From Polytrichum commune (taxonomy: Eukaryota; Streptophyta; Polytrichopsida; Polytrichales; Polytrichaceae), in contig OX485807.1 in the NCBI GenBank assembly GCA_950295325.1, positions 31,219,666 through 31,283,665 on the forward strand: a stretch of 64,000 nt of DNA, written 5' to 3'. Under the pieces are notes generated by a model. That model searched no databases. It had not been told where the DNA came from and was given only the letters and a program-made list of their open reading frames with translations. The translations under genes and the position numbers were made by a program. Positions 22,150 to 33,855 of this stretch are shown piece after piece (position 1 is the stretch's first letter; each line of letters starts with the position of its first letter).

Positions 22150-22475
22150 CAGGCGGTGGAGCGTGGGAGTTGACAGGAGCCTCACAGAACCCATATGGGT
22201 TGCAGCGTGGGTGTGGAGCGTCATTATATTCCCTGGTTTGGGCCTTCATAGACAGCTGGGTGGTGTAGCAGCCGCCTGTGACCCAAGTGGGGGCAGAGAG
22301 GTGTGGACATGGGGCGCCGGGTATGGGCCGTCGGGCGCGTGTGGAGGGCCTGCCCACTCCAAACCCGGAGCCACCAGCGAGGTCCGGCCGGAGGGCTGGG
22401 CGGCGCGGGTGTTAGAGAGGAGGGCACCGCGTGAGGCGGGCAACCGAGCAGCGCACACTTCCCACTTTGGGTAGT
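22150..22475. other. GC-rich block of unknown origin
   Basis: About 320 bases of clearly higher GC content than anything nearby, with frequent CG and GGCC/GCCC words. Long frames are open on both strands at once (for example 22163-22474 plus and 22246-22596 minus), as expected from GC richness alone. A CpG-island-like promoter or an exon of a displaced gene is possible, but no motif decides. Confidence 0.4.
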
Positions 22476-22599
22476 GGAGGGATAACGGGCTTGAATGTTG
22501 GCCGGCGATCACCCTGTCCGGCATGTTCCCATGAACCACCTTTCCTTTTCTTTTTCTTTTGGACAGTCTTCGGTTTTTTCGGTTTATTGTTAACAAAAA

Positions 22600-23841
22600 G
22601 TTGACAAATGACTTTGCTTGGTTGAAATTTTACGTTTTTATAATATGGTTGTAGAATTGCGTAATTTCAAATGTGAACCTTTTGTTGTCTTGGGGTGCAG
22701 TCCAATGAACTTGGAATTAACTTGAATGCCATCTTTGGAGCATGCTTGCTTTGGGTTGTTGCCCAAATTGCTTGACATAGCTTATTCTTGTAAGGAGCAA
22801 CACCCACTAACAAAGCTATTTTTCTTTTTCTTTTTCTATATTTGTTTTAGGCATGGGGTAGGTGTACTAAGGTATGTGGTTTATTTTCCTAATTGGACCC
22901 CTATATTTGAATGGGTACATGGCAAGGGTTGTGGTTAAGAATGGGACCCAAAATGACACATCTTACAAAGAGATTGGATTATGTGCTCAAAACATGTTGA
23001 CCATTCTAAGTTCAACATTGTTGGGAGGGCCCATGTGATGACTCAAGGGAAAGAGAATCCTCAATTTGGTCCTTTCTAACTTTTGCATCCTAACCTAATT
23101 TTCAATTCTTGAAATGACAATCTTCGTAATTTGCAAAGGCTAGTCGGATGTCACAATTCCCAAATCAATTGACCAAAGTCCATGCCAAACTTAGAAGTGC
23201 CCACAATAAAATTGCATACCTTAGTCAACGGCTACCAAAGACCAATTTTATAGCATTAAAACTATATTGACAAAGGTACGTACATCCAATCTATCATGAC
23301 ATGTATATGTCCAAAGAACATCACTTGTAAGTCATCTATGACTTCCACTCCAAGAGATGTTCACCTTGACTCCAAAGAATAACAAGATCAACACTTGTGT
23401 TCCTCATTTGGATTTGCTAATTGCTCGTGTAAGTGTTAAATTATTATGAAACCTCTACATGCATTGAAACCTCACAGTGTCCATTATTTGTGTTTTTTTT
23501 CAAGGGTAGGTACCTCCTAATGGCCTTACATGAATCAAGGGGTACATACCTTAGGTACTACTAATGTATTAGTTTCCGAGGATCGACTTTGGAGTACTTA
23601 AAACAAATTGATTAAGATGAGTGCACCTGTCATGTAACATGGATTCTAACACATAGGTACACACATCTAAGCTTGAAATGTACCTATCTGAAAGAAAAGT
23701 ATCACATGTCATTTATGACTTTCACTTTGAGAATTCATGAGATATTCACCTTAACTCCAAAAAACAACAAAACAATTCTCATGTTCCTCATTTGGATTTT
23801 CCAATTTTATTGTTGATTTTCAATATTGTTAATTTGTCAAA
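22600..23841. other. degraded repeat fragments, no gene
   Basis: Bases 22840-23080 share diverged phrases with 34690-34830 and 49990-50130 (GGTATGTGGTTT, GGTTGTGGTTAAGAATGG, TTGACCATTCTAA). Bases 23325-23420 and 23695-23800 are diverged copies of each other, and 50160-50270 resembles them. These are old dispersed repeats. Confidence 0.5.
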
Positions 23842-24202
23842 CTTCTACTACACTCTAAAGTTTGTACTAACGCACTTGTAGCAACCGAAGTGCATGTGAT
23901 ATTAAATAGTTTTGTAGTGTTAACATGGATTTGTGATAAATGGGGATAAGTGTAGCATGTGACATTATGGAATAATACAATGCCAACATTGCAATGATGG
24001 TAATAACTACAATGACGATAGCATGATGTGTGGTTTGAATTCTTTGGTGGTTTATTGTAATGTCAAAACTTGTGATATATGGGAGGGAAACGTGACAATA
24101 AGGAGTGAGATTTAAACTACGAACATCCATTCCCTAGGGTTCCAGGATATAAGAAAAGAAGTGTCATTAAGAAGGTTGATATTACATAGTTTAGAGTGTA
24201 CA
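23842..24202 (+). mobile_element. small TIR element with ACACTCTAAA ends (family F), copy 1
   Basis: Left end ACTACACTCTAAAGT, right end ACTTTAGAGTGT-like (GTTTAGAGTGTAC). The body is homologous to 37045-37430 and, in reverse, to 36700-37035. Shared phrases include TAGTGTTAACATGGAT, GTGTAGCATGTGACATTATG, GTGTGGTTTGAATTC and CCTAGGGTT. It carries no coding frame. No target duplication was resolved. Confidence 0.65.
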
Positions 24203-24669
24203 TATAAACAAAATGTTCACATGATATAATAAGGGAATTGTTAAATTGACCACACATTGGTTAAAATGACCATAGAGACGCATTCAAAAGTGTTGGCCAA
24301 GTTGTTCAATTCATTTAATTAACCAAATTTATTGATTCTAATACAAAACTACCACTTTGCTCTTCTTCATGTGTATGATAGAAATACAAATTTTGACAGG
24401 TCACATGACCACGTGACACGTCTCCATGATCGTTTGAACAAACTACGTGGTTGATTCAACAATCCTCTATAATACAAAGGGAAAGAAAAAGCAAAGCAAA
24501 GGGAGTGTGACATGGCACTAGGCTCCCCTCCCCCTTCCCCTCCGAGGTCTATCGTCATCTCCCCTGCGCTTCGGCTTGCTTCAAGTGTTGCTTGCTTTTG
24601 GCTATGGTGTGCCTGCATCCCCCGAAGGACCAAAACCCTAGCAAGGTGCACTAAACCCTAGCTCCCCGA

Positions 24670-27175
24670 ATGGCCTCACTGGCGCTCTCCCGGGCGCCCG
24701 CATGGACATTGCCGGAAACGGCAGCAACCACAAGAAGGCGAGGAGCATGTGAGCAATGGCGAGCTTCTCTATCCACACATCCCGCGGGAGCCAGCAGTTT
24801 CGGTTCTCGCAAGTCATTGCAGCAGCAGCCGGGTTGGCAAACAACGCAACAAGGGCCCAGGCGTGGCAGCAGCGTCGTCACCAATGTTTGTCTCCCTCTC
24901 TCTACACAATTTCTTGTTAATTGGATTGGATTGGATTGGATTAAATTGGATTGAGATGAATTGGATAAGGGTGGGGGTTATTTTAGGGTTTGAGGATCAT
25001 TGCTCACCTTGGGAATTGGATTTCCATGGGTTAGGTAATCCCATTCCAACGGGGAGATGCAACACAGCAGCCACCTCCGGACCTGCCGTCATATTTGTTC
25101 AAGAATCGCATTGTCTTCTTGGGCATGTCTTTAGTCCCAGCTGTCACCGAACTTATAATGGCTGAGCTTCTTTACCTGCAATACGAAGACCCTGAGAAAC
25201 CTATCTATATGTACATCAATTCGACAGGCACTACTAAGGTAAAGCTTGAATTGAGCAGCATTGAACAGCAGTAAATTGTATGTGCAGTTTCTTCATGGTG
25301 AATAGGGTCAATTTACCTTATCTTATAACCATCCATTGTGTATTTGTTCAAGAATTTCACTGTCTCCTAGGGCATGTCCTCAGTCCCAGCTGTCACTAGA
25401 CCTATAATGGCCGAGCTTCTTTACCTGCAATATGAAAACCCTCAGAAACTTTCCTATATGTACATCAATTGCACAGGCACTACTAAGTATAGCTTGAATT
25501 GAGCGGCATTGAACAGCAGTAAATTGTATGTGAAGTTTCCTCATGGTGAATAGGTTTCCTTAAGCTTATGTCTCATAGTAAATCAATGTCTTTTTTTTTG
25601 GTTTACATTACCTCACTTTTCCGTGCAATTCACTCTAATTATGACATGTTAATTGCAGGATGGTGAGAAGTTGGGTTACGAAACAGAGGCATTTGCAATA
25701 TATGATACCATGATGTAAGTTCTTCAGGCAGCCCTTTCTTTAGGGTGGGATGTTGCTGGGTCTTAAGAGTGAACTGAGATTTTCTTGCATATGACTACTC
25801 AAGGAAACCTCTTAGGGTGCTGATTGAAAGTTGTTGTTCTGATTGTTAACAGGTACGTGAAACCTCCTATATTTACACTTTGCGTAGGCAATGCTTGGGG
25901 TGAGGCAGCTCTCCTCCTTGCAGCAGGTTCTAAAGGCAACCGGGCCTGCCTACCTTCAGCAACTATTATGATTAAGCAGGTCTTGCATCAATTTACTCTT
26001 TCTCCAATTGACTTAGACAGCCCTAACTCATTTGCCAGAGAATTTTCTTACATGTGTCTTAACATGTGAGGACTGTATTATTTCAGTGGTTCCATTGTCT
26101 ATCCTGGCTGTTGCTTTCTGTCTCATCTATTACATCTGTTCAATCTGAATATGTATATTGGACTGAAGAATATTAAGCATATTTTTTGTGCTTGTGTTTG
26201 AAGTATCTCTAAACTCATTTTCCTGCAAGCTGTAGTGGTTGAGGGTTTTAGGGTTCTAAAAATTATTGTGTTTTCATCCTGTGTAATCAGCCTATTGCTC
26301 AGTTCCGTGGTCAAGCCACCGACATTGATATTGCTCGCAAGGAAGTCCGGAATGTGAAGACCGAACTGGTACATGTGACTATGTTCATTTCTTGCTTCTA
26401 GAATTCAAGTCGCAAAGTTTTTTTCTCCTGGTAGGGGTGACCCACTAGTGTCAGGTTGCCCATCAACCCACTAACGAGGTGACTGTTTAAGTCATCTTCA
26501 AACACCTGGAAAATATCAAAAAATGCTAATCTTGGTGAATGGAGAATCACTGAAGAGAGTTTGTGGGTATTCTCTCTGGAAGTTTTGAAGTCTGCAATGT
26601 GGCACCACCACCTGTTTTGTTTAGAGTAGTGAAAGTGAACTTGTGTCTGTTTCCTTTGATGAACTCAATAACCTGACAATGTACTTTGGGGTGTGGTGTG
26701 TGCTAATAGGTTGGTATGTATTCAAGACATTTGGGTCAGTCAGTAGAGAAGATTGAAGAAGATATTAGACGACCAAAATATTTTAGCCCAGATGAAGCTG
26801 TGGAATATGGAATTATTGATAAGGTAATCACTCTCTTCATCTTTCTTGGTGTGTGTATATGTGAGCTCTTTTGTGGGAGAAATCACTTCTCAAGGCACAA
26901 ACTAAACTTTATTATATTCTGCATGTGTCTCTGGTTGTTAGATATTGCCCAGGTGAGCTTTCAAAAGTTTATAGAAGTTTGAAACCGTGTATTGCCCTCA
27001 AGATTTTTTTGAGATCCAACCTTGTTTTGTGGCCGCATGGTTGGGTTAAGATGTAGAGATAGCTAGCATAATTTATATATTTACTGATAGAGAATGCTTG
27101 GATCAGGTGTTGTATTCAGAAAAAGGAGAGCAGAAGAGCATAGCTGCAGATCTCAAAAAAGCTCAGCTGATCTAG
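24670..27175 (+). CDS. CLPR4: plastid Clp protease non-catalytic subunit ClpR4
   Basis: Seven exons join without a frameshift to give 287 residues: 24670-24885, 25035-25238, 25659-25714, 25853-25979, 26291-26368, 26710-26823 and 27107-27175 (stop TAG). ClpR4 is part of the proteolytic core ring of the chloroplast Clp protease, which degrades stromal proteins. Residues 1-72 are rich in Ala, Ser, Thr and Arg and poor in acidic residues, as in chloroplast transit peptides. The ClpP-like fold follows, with QPPPDL, LFKNRIVFLGMSLVPAV, YINSTGTTK, EAFAIYD and KYFSPDEAVEYGIIDK. The catalytic residues of ClpP are missing: the serine motif is replaced by GNAWGEA (171-177) and the histidine by Lys200 in TIMIKQ, as known for ClpR proteins. 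The C-terminus DLKKAQLI matches the family. Start chosen: first ATG, giving a normal length. Intron 2 carries a decayed copy of exon 2. Confidence 0.96.
24919..24963. repeat. (TTGGA)n microsatellite in CLPR4 intron 1
   Basis: Four clean TTGGA units are followed by degenerate ones. It lies 34 bases inside intron 1 and does not affect the splice sites. Confidence 0.9.
25341..25554 (+). pseudogene. tandem duplicate of CLPR4 exon 2, dead
   Basis: The segment 25092-25306 (3' part of exon 2 plus the start of intron 2) is repeated about 35 bases downstream. In the copy, FKNRIVFLGMS has become FKNFTVS-stop-GMS (TAG in frame near 25373). The donor AAG-GTAAAGC has become AAG-TATAGC, so the exon can no longer be spliced normally. 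Intronic sequence (TTGAACAGCAGTAAATTG) is duplicated as well, showing a DNA-level tandem duplication. Confidence 0.93.
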
Positions 27176-27965
27176 TCTTAATAGATGGAAAGCCTCGGGT
27201 CGGCTCATATTGCCTGACACCCTTTCAGATTTTAGGATTAGCTATACTAAACCCCAGGGGGTTGGCTCTTGCCCAAGTTGTGTGGCTCAAGCATCACAAT
27301 GCCATGAAATGCTGCATGTAAACAAAGGTATGGGGGGCCCTCATGGATGTGAGTCATTTCAAAGCTCCAAAGTCAGTGGTTTCTTTCCAGCATTTGGTTG
27401 CCCTAGTCAGTTCAGAAGATTACTACAAATGCTTAAGCACTTGAGTAGTTCACCATGTTGTAAAGTAGAGAATCAGATTTCATCAAAAGTGTGACAAAAA
27501 ATCAGCTGTATAATAACCTTGATGTGCTGCACATTTTGAACTACTGGGGAGCAGTGTTAAAAAAAAGAAAAAAGTCTTGGCCAATTTCTAGATATTATGA
27601 CCACGTCGGATTCATTGTGTGTGGAGTTGCTCTCCACTTCCTCTGATATGCTCAAGCAAATCACAGGAGTAAAATTGATTGCAGGCAGAAAGGTATTGGC
27701 ATTACTTTCCCCAAAACTGTGGCATTGGTTCCTACAGAGATGCCATTGGTTGATTATATGGAGAGAAGTTGGAAAGTTATGCAGTGAACTTCTCCAATTT
27801 GATTAAATAACTACTATTATCCTGACAAGTCTTTGTTCCAATCATCACAACATCAGGGCCCACTACAAATTTTGTTTTGTAACACGAATCAAGGGGGTAG
27901 TAGTAAAATCCTGCTTCCTGTAGGTTAGTTGCTGATTCATCTCAAATTAAGTTCACTTACTGGAG

Positions 27966-28329
27966 ACTACGCTAATATTGTATCTAGTGTCACCAATTCA
28001 AATTGTCTTGCGTAATACTACATGTAAACTGCCCGTGTAGTGTCACCAACACTTAATGTGAATCTAACATTATGTTTTATTGCTTGTAGAATTTTTTGGG
28101 CATTATAGATTACAATTTTGCAATTATTCTCACTTACTAGTGGAAATTCATCCAAATTTCAGTCATCCACGACAATATTTCATTACATAAGTGTTAGGAT
28201 GCAAAATATGCCAAACTTTGTAAGTTGGGATGATAATACTTGTAAACTTATTCATAAGAAGTGTCATTAGAATAGTCATTACAGTGATATAAAGTATCAT
28301 ACGACACTAAAGACAACATTTAGTGTAGT
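27966..28329. mobile_element. palindrome-ended element, ACTACACTAAA family (CACTA-like), copy 1
   Basis: The left end reads ACTACGCTAATATTGTATC and the right end, inverted, ACTACACTAAATGTTGTC; both run on into TAGTGTC. Two relatives lie within 2 kb (29462-29789 and 29972-30200). A fragment of the same right half is at 19600-19675. CACTA-superfamily ends begin CACTAC and carry such subterminal repeats. No coding capacity remains and no clean 3-bp target duplication was found, so the superfamily is tentative. Confidence 0.6.
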
Positions 28330-29024
28330 TGGGGATCTCTAAATTTGATTTAGGGGTTCATTGGGTATAAAATAGTAATCAATGTTTTCACCTTCCCCCG
28401 CCCCTAGTTCGCACTCCCTAATGGTAGGTGTTGTGAACATACATCCACTCATCATGTACATGTAAGTGATTGATATTAGGGTGACTTGCTATATCTTTAC
28501 CAAGTAGAGTCTCCAAATAGACAATTTCTCTAGTTTTGTTTGTAAAAGTATTTTAACATTGCGTAGTTCAAGTTAGTGGTTCATGATATTAGAGACCATT
28601 GATAGTGATGCCATATCTCTGGGAGGCCTTCTGCAATACAAAATTTACTATTGAGCACAGTCATTCTTATGATAAGTCCTTAAATGAATCCTCATGGTTG
28701 TGGAAAACACAACTTCTTTAATATGCGATAAATTATTATTAGTTTCGGGTTAACTCTTCAATGCCTAGCTAGTCAATCAATATGTTGCTTGTTCACGCGT
28801 ACATGACTAGGAGAGGATGAACGGATGTAGCACGCCGGTGTAAAAAGTACTGATGTTTCTTATTATTATTTCAATATGTTGTTTGTCACATTCTATTTCA
28901 ATTTAAACCATGACAATTAATCAGAAGTTTAGGGGCTCATTAGAGCTACTTTTAAAAGACTTTCAAAACCTCATGATTTGGTAAGGGTTTTCGCCCCACT
29001 TTTGACAATTTCATGACATTGAAG

Positions 29025-29260
29025 GAGTGTTCAAGTGGTGTTGGAAGTCCCAATTTTGGTGAAACGATGCCGCGATGTTCGACTTTGACCTGGAGATGCT
29101 TATATAAAATTGAACATCTTGTGAAACTTTTGAGTGTACCATATTAGGTGCTTTCAAATGTTTTTTAGGAAATTTGATTTGATGTAGCTATCTCTTGACC
29201 AAAATCAAACGCCTCCCCTTCATTTACAAAAGTGGGGGTTCCAACACCACTTGAACACTC
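29025..29260. mobile_element. MITE-like inverted-repeat element, 236 bp
   Basis: Ends are GAGTGTTCAAGTGGTGTTGG at 29025 and its complement at 29241-29260, about 22 matching bases. Target duplication is not evident. The interior is non-coding. Confidence 0.7.
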
Positions 29261-29461
29261 AAACATTATAAGATGCGGAAAATAGGGCATAACTCCCTAC
29301 CAACCACAAGTTTTGAGAGACTTTAAGGATAACTTTATTGGGTTTTTGGATCTTTAATTAGGATTAGATGGATGAGACCTTGTTGGAAAGAGCTTCCAAA
29401 TATAATTTATGAAAACTCGGGGGTTCATTGTGTTCAAATCTTTAGATGGGAGCCGATGATA

Positions 29462-29789
29462 ACTACACTAAAAAGGATATTTAGTTTTTGATACACTAAA
29501 TACAAAACGCATACACTAAATGTCAATAATCCTATGAAAGTAAGTAACATTACATGTAAACTCAAACACTAAATATCAACTATGGTAATATATGGAAGTT
29601 ATATGTTTGAATCTAGTGTTAGTAAGAATATGAAAACAATAAATAACAATGATAAAAGGAGAATTCCAGCATATCTTCTAGCACGTCTTCTAACACTAAT
29701 TGTCAAGGAATTGAAAATTAGTGTTAAACAGGGTAGGATGGTAACAACATTAAATATAATTAAACACTAAATATCATATTTAGTGTAGT
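29462..29789. mobile_element. ACTACACTAAA family (CACTA-like), copy 2
   Basis: The left end is ACTACACTAAAAAGGATATT; the right end, inverted, is ACTACACTAAATATGATATT. Further ACACTAAAT words lie just inside the ends (29500-29580 and 29750-29770), like the subterminal repeats bound by CACTA transposases. Confidence 0.7.
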
Positions 29790-29971
29790 TAGAAAGATCT
29801 TGAAAAGACTTCCTACATTGTGAACTCGTTGTTTACTCCAGTTGAATAGAAATCACATAGGCAACTCATTGCCTGGCTAGGGGGAATCATTCCTTTGATT
29901 TAGTGAGTGACTCATGTGCCAGTTTTTTAATATCACAAGCTAAATTATAAGGACTACCTCTTCATAACAGT

Positions 29972-30200
29972 ACTACATTAAACATGATATTTAGTGTCAC
30001 TTACTACTTGAAATTACGCAACACTATAACCGTGTATTGAACATCTCATTTTTTTTTTACCAACAAAGGTCGACTTGGTTGTTTGGACATTGTAGAAGAT
30101 TAACATCTTTGTTTAGTACAAATTCACATCAATAATAAAAAGATATAGGAATGTGTAATTGTGAATAATAAGTGACACTAAAAGTCATGTTCAATGTAGT
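29972..30200. mobile_element. ACTACACTAAA family (CACTA-like), copy 3
   Basis: The left end is ACTACATTAAACATGATATT followed by TAGTGTCACTT. The right end, inverted, is ACTACATTGAACATGACTTT followed by TAGTGTCACTT, giving about 32 bp of inverted repeat. The base outside the right end makes it CACTAC. Confidence 0.72.
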
Positions 30201-33078
30201 GCCAAGAATCTTGCAAGAATGATTCTCCACTTATGGGCCACCCTTGCAAAATAAACAAAACTCAGTTTGAGTATTATTCACTATGCAAGGGTGAGCATGC
30301 ATGTGGACTTCAGGTACAAAAATAGCTTGTATTGAGAACTCATCTTTATGTTTTAATTATAGCAAAAATTTGTCAGCATGCTTGATGCGTGGGGTCCAAC
30401 ACCGGCTAGGCTTGCTAGGGTATAGGGTGTCAAGGAATCCCACTTCAAGAGTTTGCAATCAAGTATTGGGTCTCCCCTCATAGGAAATAGACTAGCCCTA
30501 GGAGGTTGTGTAATGCTATGTCTATAGGGCCATCTAGTTAGGTGGTTTATATGATCATTTGATCCAACAAATTGAAGCACATATCTTTATGAGTGAGTAG
30601 GTCTTCATAACAATTTAGACTATTCAAAAAGACATATAATGCACGTAATCCTAAAATGAGCTACAATTGGGTTTATAAACCTTTTGCATTTAGAAACTTG
30701 GTCCAAACACTACAAGGATCATGTTGTTGCCATTAGTCTTGTCATTGGAAAAAATGGAGATATATCAAAGTGATACATTCTCATAACTAATAGTAGCTCA
30801 TTACTACATAGTTATCCTTATTATATCATAGGTTGGTAGCAGGCTGGACGAAAAGTAAGTCTAAAATAATCAAGCCTAATTATTATTGGAAATTATGGGG
30901 TCAAATGGCCTAAATGAAAGGAAAATTAATCATCCAAATGTCTAAATATTAGGTAATTTGACGCACTAGAACAACTCAATCCAAAGTCAACCTCTCACAT
31001 GCACTAACAACATGTCTTCTCTCACACACATTCACTGTGGCATTCACACGGAATCAACCTGGCATTCACATGTCAGGTAGGGAACCTTTGAAATTCAAGA
31101 ATGCAAAAAAGCTTGAAAGCATGCAGAGTCACATTGTTCACAAACTTATTTAGCACACTAAGAAGGCTTAACCTAAACCCTAAAAATTTACATTGCGTAC
31201 TTAACCGCCATGAATGAATGAAAAATAAGTCACTGTACATGGATTTGTATGTAGAATATGTTATGTGTCTACATAAATAAATATATCTATCTATATGCTT
31301 ATTTTCCTAATTTTTCATTTTAATTGTTACGGACCGCCCAAGCCCATTTTTTTTTAAATCCACTAATTACTGCCCAACATACTATCAACTACAGTAGTGA
31401 AAGAACCTTCAACTTATCATCGTTGCAATAAAAGAACCTTCATATGCGGAACTTATGACGATTTATGCTATATTTTGTTGAGATCTTAGGAAGGACAAAC
31501 CCATGATTGTTCATCCTTGACACACATTTACACAAAGATCAAGTGCCCACAATGATAACCAAGGGGAACCTTCAATTAGCTAATTACTTGTGATATGACA
31601 CCTTGGCATCAATGGAGTCAAGCCAATATTTGATGCCACACATGCCCACATGTATGGGATGATTTTGTGGGTATGATTTTGTTTTCCCGTCAAGGCAGAA
31701 CCTCACAAATCATCTCAAGTATCTAAGCAAATTGTGAATTAGAGTACGACACAATAATGTCCCACACGTTGTTCTCTACTTGAAGTTGATTCTTGATAAG
31801 TTTCACTCTAGTATAGCTCATGAGAAGAGTGCGTCCGGTATGATTAATGCTATGAAAATGCACACCTACATTTGAAGCACATGTTGTGTAGTTGTGGACA
31901 AAATATTATATTAAATGTTAGTTGTTGATTTTGGTTCTTGCATTGGAGTATGTCAATATGAATTCTATATTATGTTTCCCATGACAACTCAGTGGGAATA
32001 TCTCACTCAACAAGCGAAAGATGTTTTAGGGGAACAACAATTAGAGTGGTATACATAGTTATTAGTTATGTATCCAATGTGAGCCACACCCAATCCAAAC
32101 TAATTGAGAGTGAGAATCATTGTGTGTGTGTGTGTGTGTGTGTGTGTATGAACAAAAGGCCAATAAGCCAACATCATAAATAAGTTAAGAACCAAACTGT
32201 GTGTATCACATGTGCTAGAGGTTGCTCAACAACTTTTTAAACAACACAGACATGCAGATGTAACATTTTTACTCACACATAAGTAGTGCACACTAAAAAT
32301 CATATTTAGTGTGGACCATAATAAATTCAAACAACCCACATTAGTGTAAGCTTGTAATATAACATGGACTATCTTAAATTTAAAATGAAGTTTTTAAATG
32401 TTGTTGTTTTTTACCCATCCCACTTGATTAAACCTAGAAAACCAAATTATGTCATGTTGAAAATTGGGGCCACCCATCAATCGATAATATCAAAGAAGTC
32501 ACAATGTTAGTAATATGAGTCATTGTTGAATCATCTTAAGAAGGCTTAAAGAAAGAAAAAAAATCATATACCTCTTAAAAATGCAACCCATAATATACAC
32601 AACTTTCTTTTTTTCTTTTTTCTTTTTTAAAGTACAAAAGTCTAAACACTAATCCATGTAGATCCTAATAAAAGGGTTACTAATGTAGAGTGCTTCATGC
32701 TTTGCATTCGAGTGAATAAACATTCTTGCAAAATTGACGCCATGACCATTCTTACATTGGTTGATTGATACCAACGCAAAACCTACATGGAAAGCACATT
32801 ATTTGCTGTTAAAAATTATTCTTGAACCAAGAAGCACATTACGGTGACTAAGAGGTTGAAGGATCGATGTGTATTGTGCAAAGGTACCTCGCCGACAAGC
32901 ACAATGTATAGACACGTAAATGGAATGTATGCAATGAAAGTACTAACTGAAAGTCCAACAATGTCTGATGATAAAACTCCTAGAATCGAAGAATTGCAAA
33001 ATCAACACCTGAAAACCTTCATGAGTTCAAGCTTCAAACATCGACGCATCATCCAGATGCCTTTAAATTGAACACAGT
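30201..33078. other. gene-free stretch
   Basis: No protein-like frame on either strand. It contains a (GT)n run at 32121-32148 and a short palindrome near 32288-32312 (CACACTAAAAATCATATTTA followed by GTGTG) related to the ACTACACTAAA family. The rest is AT-rich unique-looking sequence. Confidence 0.55.
32121..32148. repeat. (TG)14 microsatellite
   Basis: An uninterrupted TG run. Confidence 0.97.
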
Positions 33079-33477
33079 TTCATGCATTTGTAGATAGATA
33101 GATAGAAACTCCAACCCCTTTCAAGCAAGGGGTCGGTGTGAATAAAGTGTTCGTTCGTAATGCCAATGACCCGAGGCCCACTGGACAAGGGGACATTGGG
33201 ACAAATACTACTCTCCCCTTTCGAGGATGGACACTATAGTGACACACCATACTAGTTCCTAGCTAGCCACTAGTGCCTTGAAGATACCGGACATGGTATC
33301 CCCCAAAAGGGCTTTGAGGTACCCATACAACAAGGTCCAAGGACCCCCCACCATAGTTGGGTGGACTAAGGTGGTGAGCACCACGCCGGCATGGGGAATA
33401 GAACCCACAACCTCCTCATTGGGAGTCATGAGCCCTAACCACCAAGACAAGGCCCGTGGTGCCTTCATGCATTTGTA
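33079..33477 (-). mobile_element. tRNA-derived SINE with 14-bp TSD
   Basis: The body at 33093-33463 is flanked by an exact 14-bp direct repeat, TTCATGCATTTGTA, at 33079-33092 and 33464-33477. Read on the minus strand, the head resembles a tRNA gene. It has a box-A-like stretch (GGTGGTTAGGGCTC) and, about 35 bases on, a box-B-like GGGTTCTATTCCCC. A roughly 300-bp unrelated body follows. The 3' end is a short TATC tandem tail (seen as TAGATAGATAGATAG at 33091-33105). A Pol III head, a simple-repeat tail and a long TSD of variable length are the defining marks of SINEs moved by LINE machinery. A 5'-truncated relative lies at 53148-53267. Confidence 0.9.
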
Positions 33478-33483
33478 CTGTAT

Positions 33484-33715
33484 GAATGAATCGGGGAGAA
33501 CCGACTGCTAGTTACAGATGAAACCGATTGAGTTTGAGAAATAACCGGATGAAGCTCAAAACTTCAGGAAAATTATCCGTCATTTTAGAGGAGTTTTAGA
33601 GGGTATGCCTCAAATCAATAAAAGAAAAACCAAGACATGGCCACATGTAACCGGTTGGCCTTGGGAATAACACGAGGATCTCGACCGATTAGGCCCAAAA
33701 ATCTTCCCGGACAAT
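33484..33715. mobile_element. hAT-like MITE, CARTGATCGGGG family, full-length diverged copy
   Basis: The left end GAATGAATCGGGGAGAACCG and the right end AAAATCTTCCCGGACAAT match the two distinct ends of this family. The interior matches 52181-52406 in the same orientation (AGTTTGAGAAATAACCGG, CATGTAACCGGTTGG). Length is 232 bp. The flanking duplication is no longer visible, so this is an older insertion than those near 52 kb. It lies directly beside the SINE. Confidence 0.8.
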
Positions 33716-33855
33716 ATCTTGTGCTAACAATTACGTACCCATTTGCATCGAATGCAAGCCGCAAAATTCGTTGCGATGATCCGAGGTGGCTCTCTAAACT
33801 CGCGAGGTGGCTTCGGATCATGATACTTCCAACACACATGGTTTGCGTATACTAA

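Noticed and set aside
22163-22596. Overlapping 100-codon genes on both strands
   Set aside because: Long frames on both strands come from high GC and few stop triplets. There are no motifs or splice context.
24749-25165. A separate 138-codon gene overlapping CLPR4
   Set aside because: It is a shifted frame running through exon 1, intron 1 and part of exon 2 of CLPR4.
33400-33463. A functional tRNA gene
   Set aside because: The box-like motifs lie in a SINE head with TSDs and a TATC tail, and no cloverleaf could be drawn by eye.
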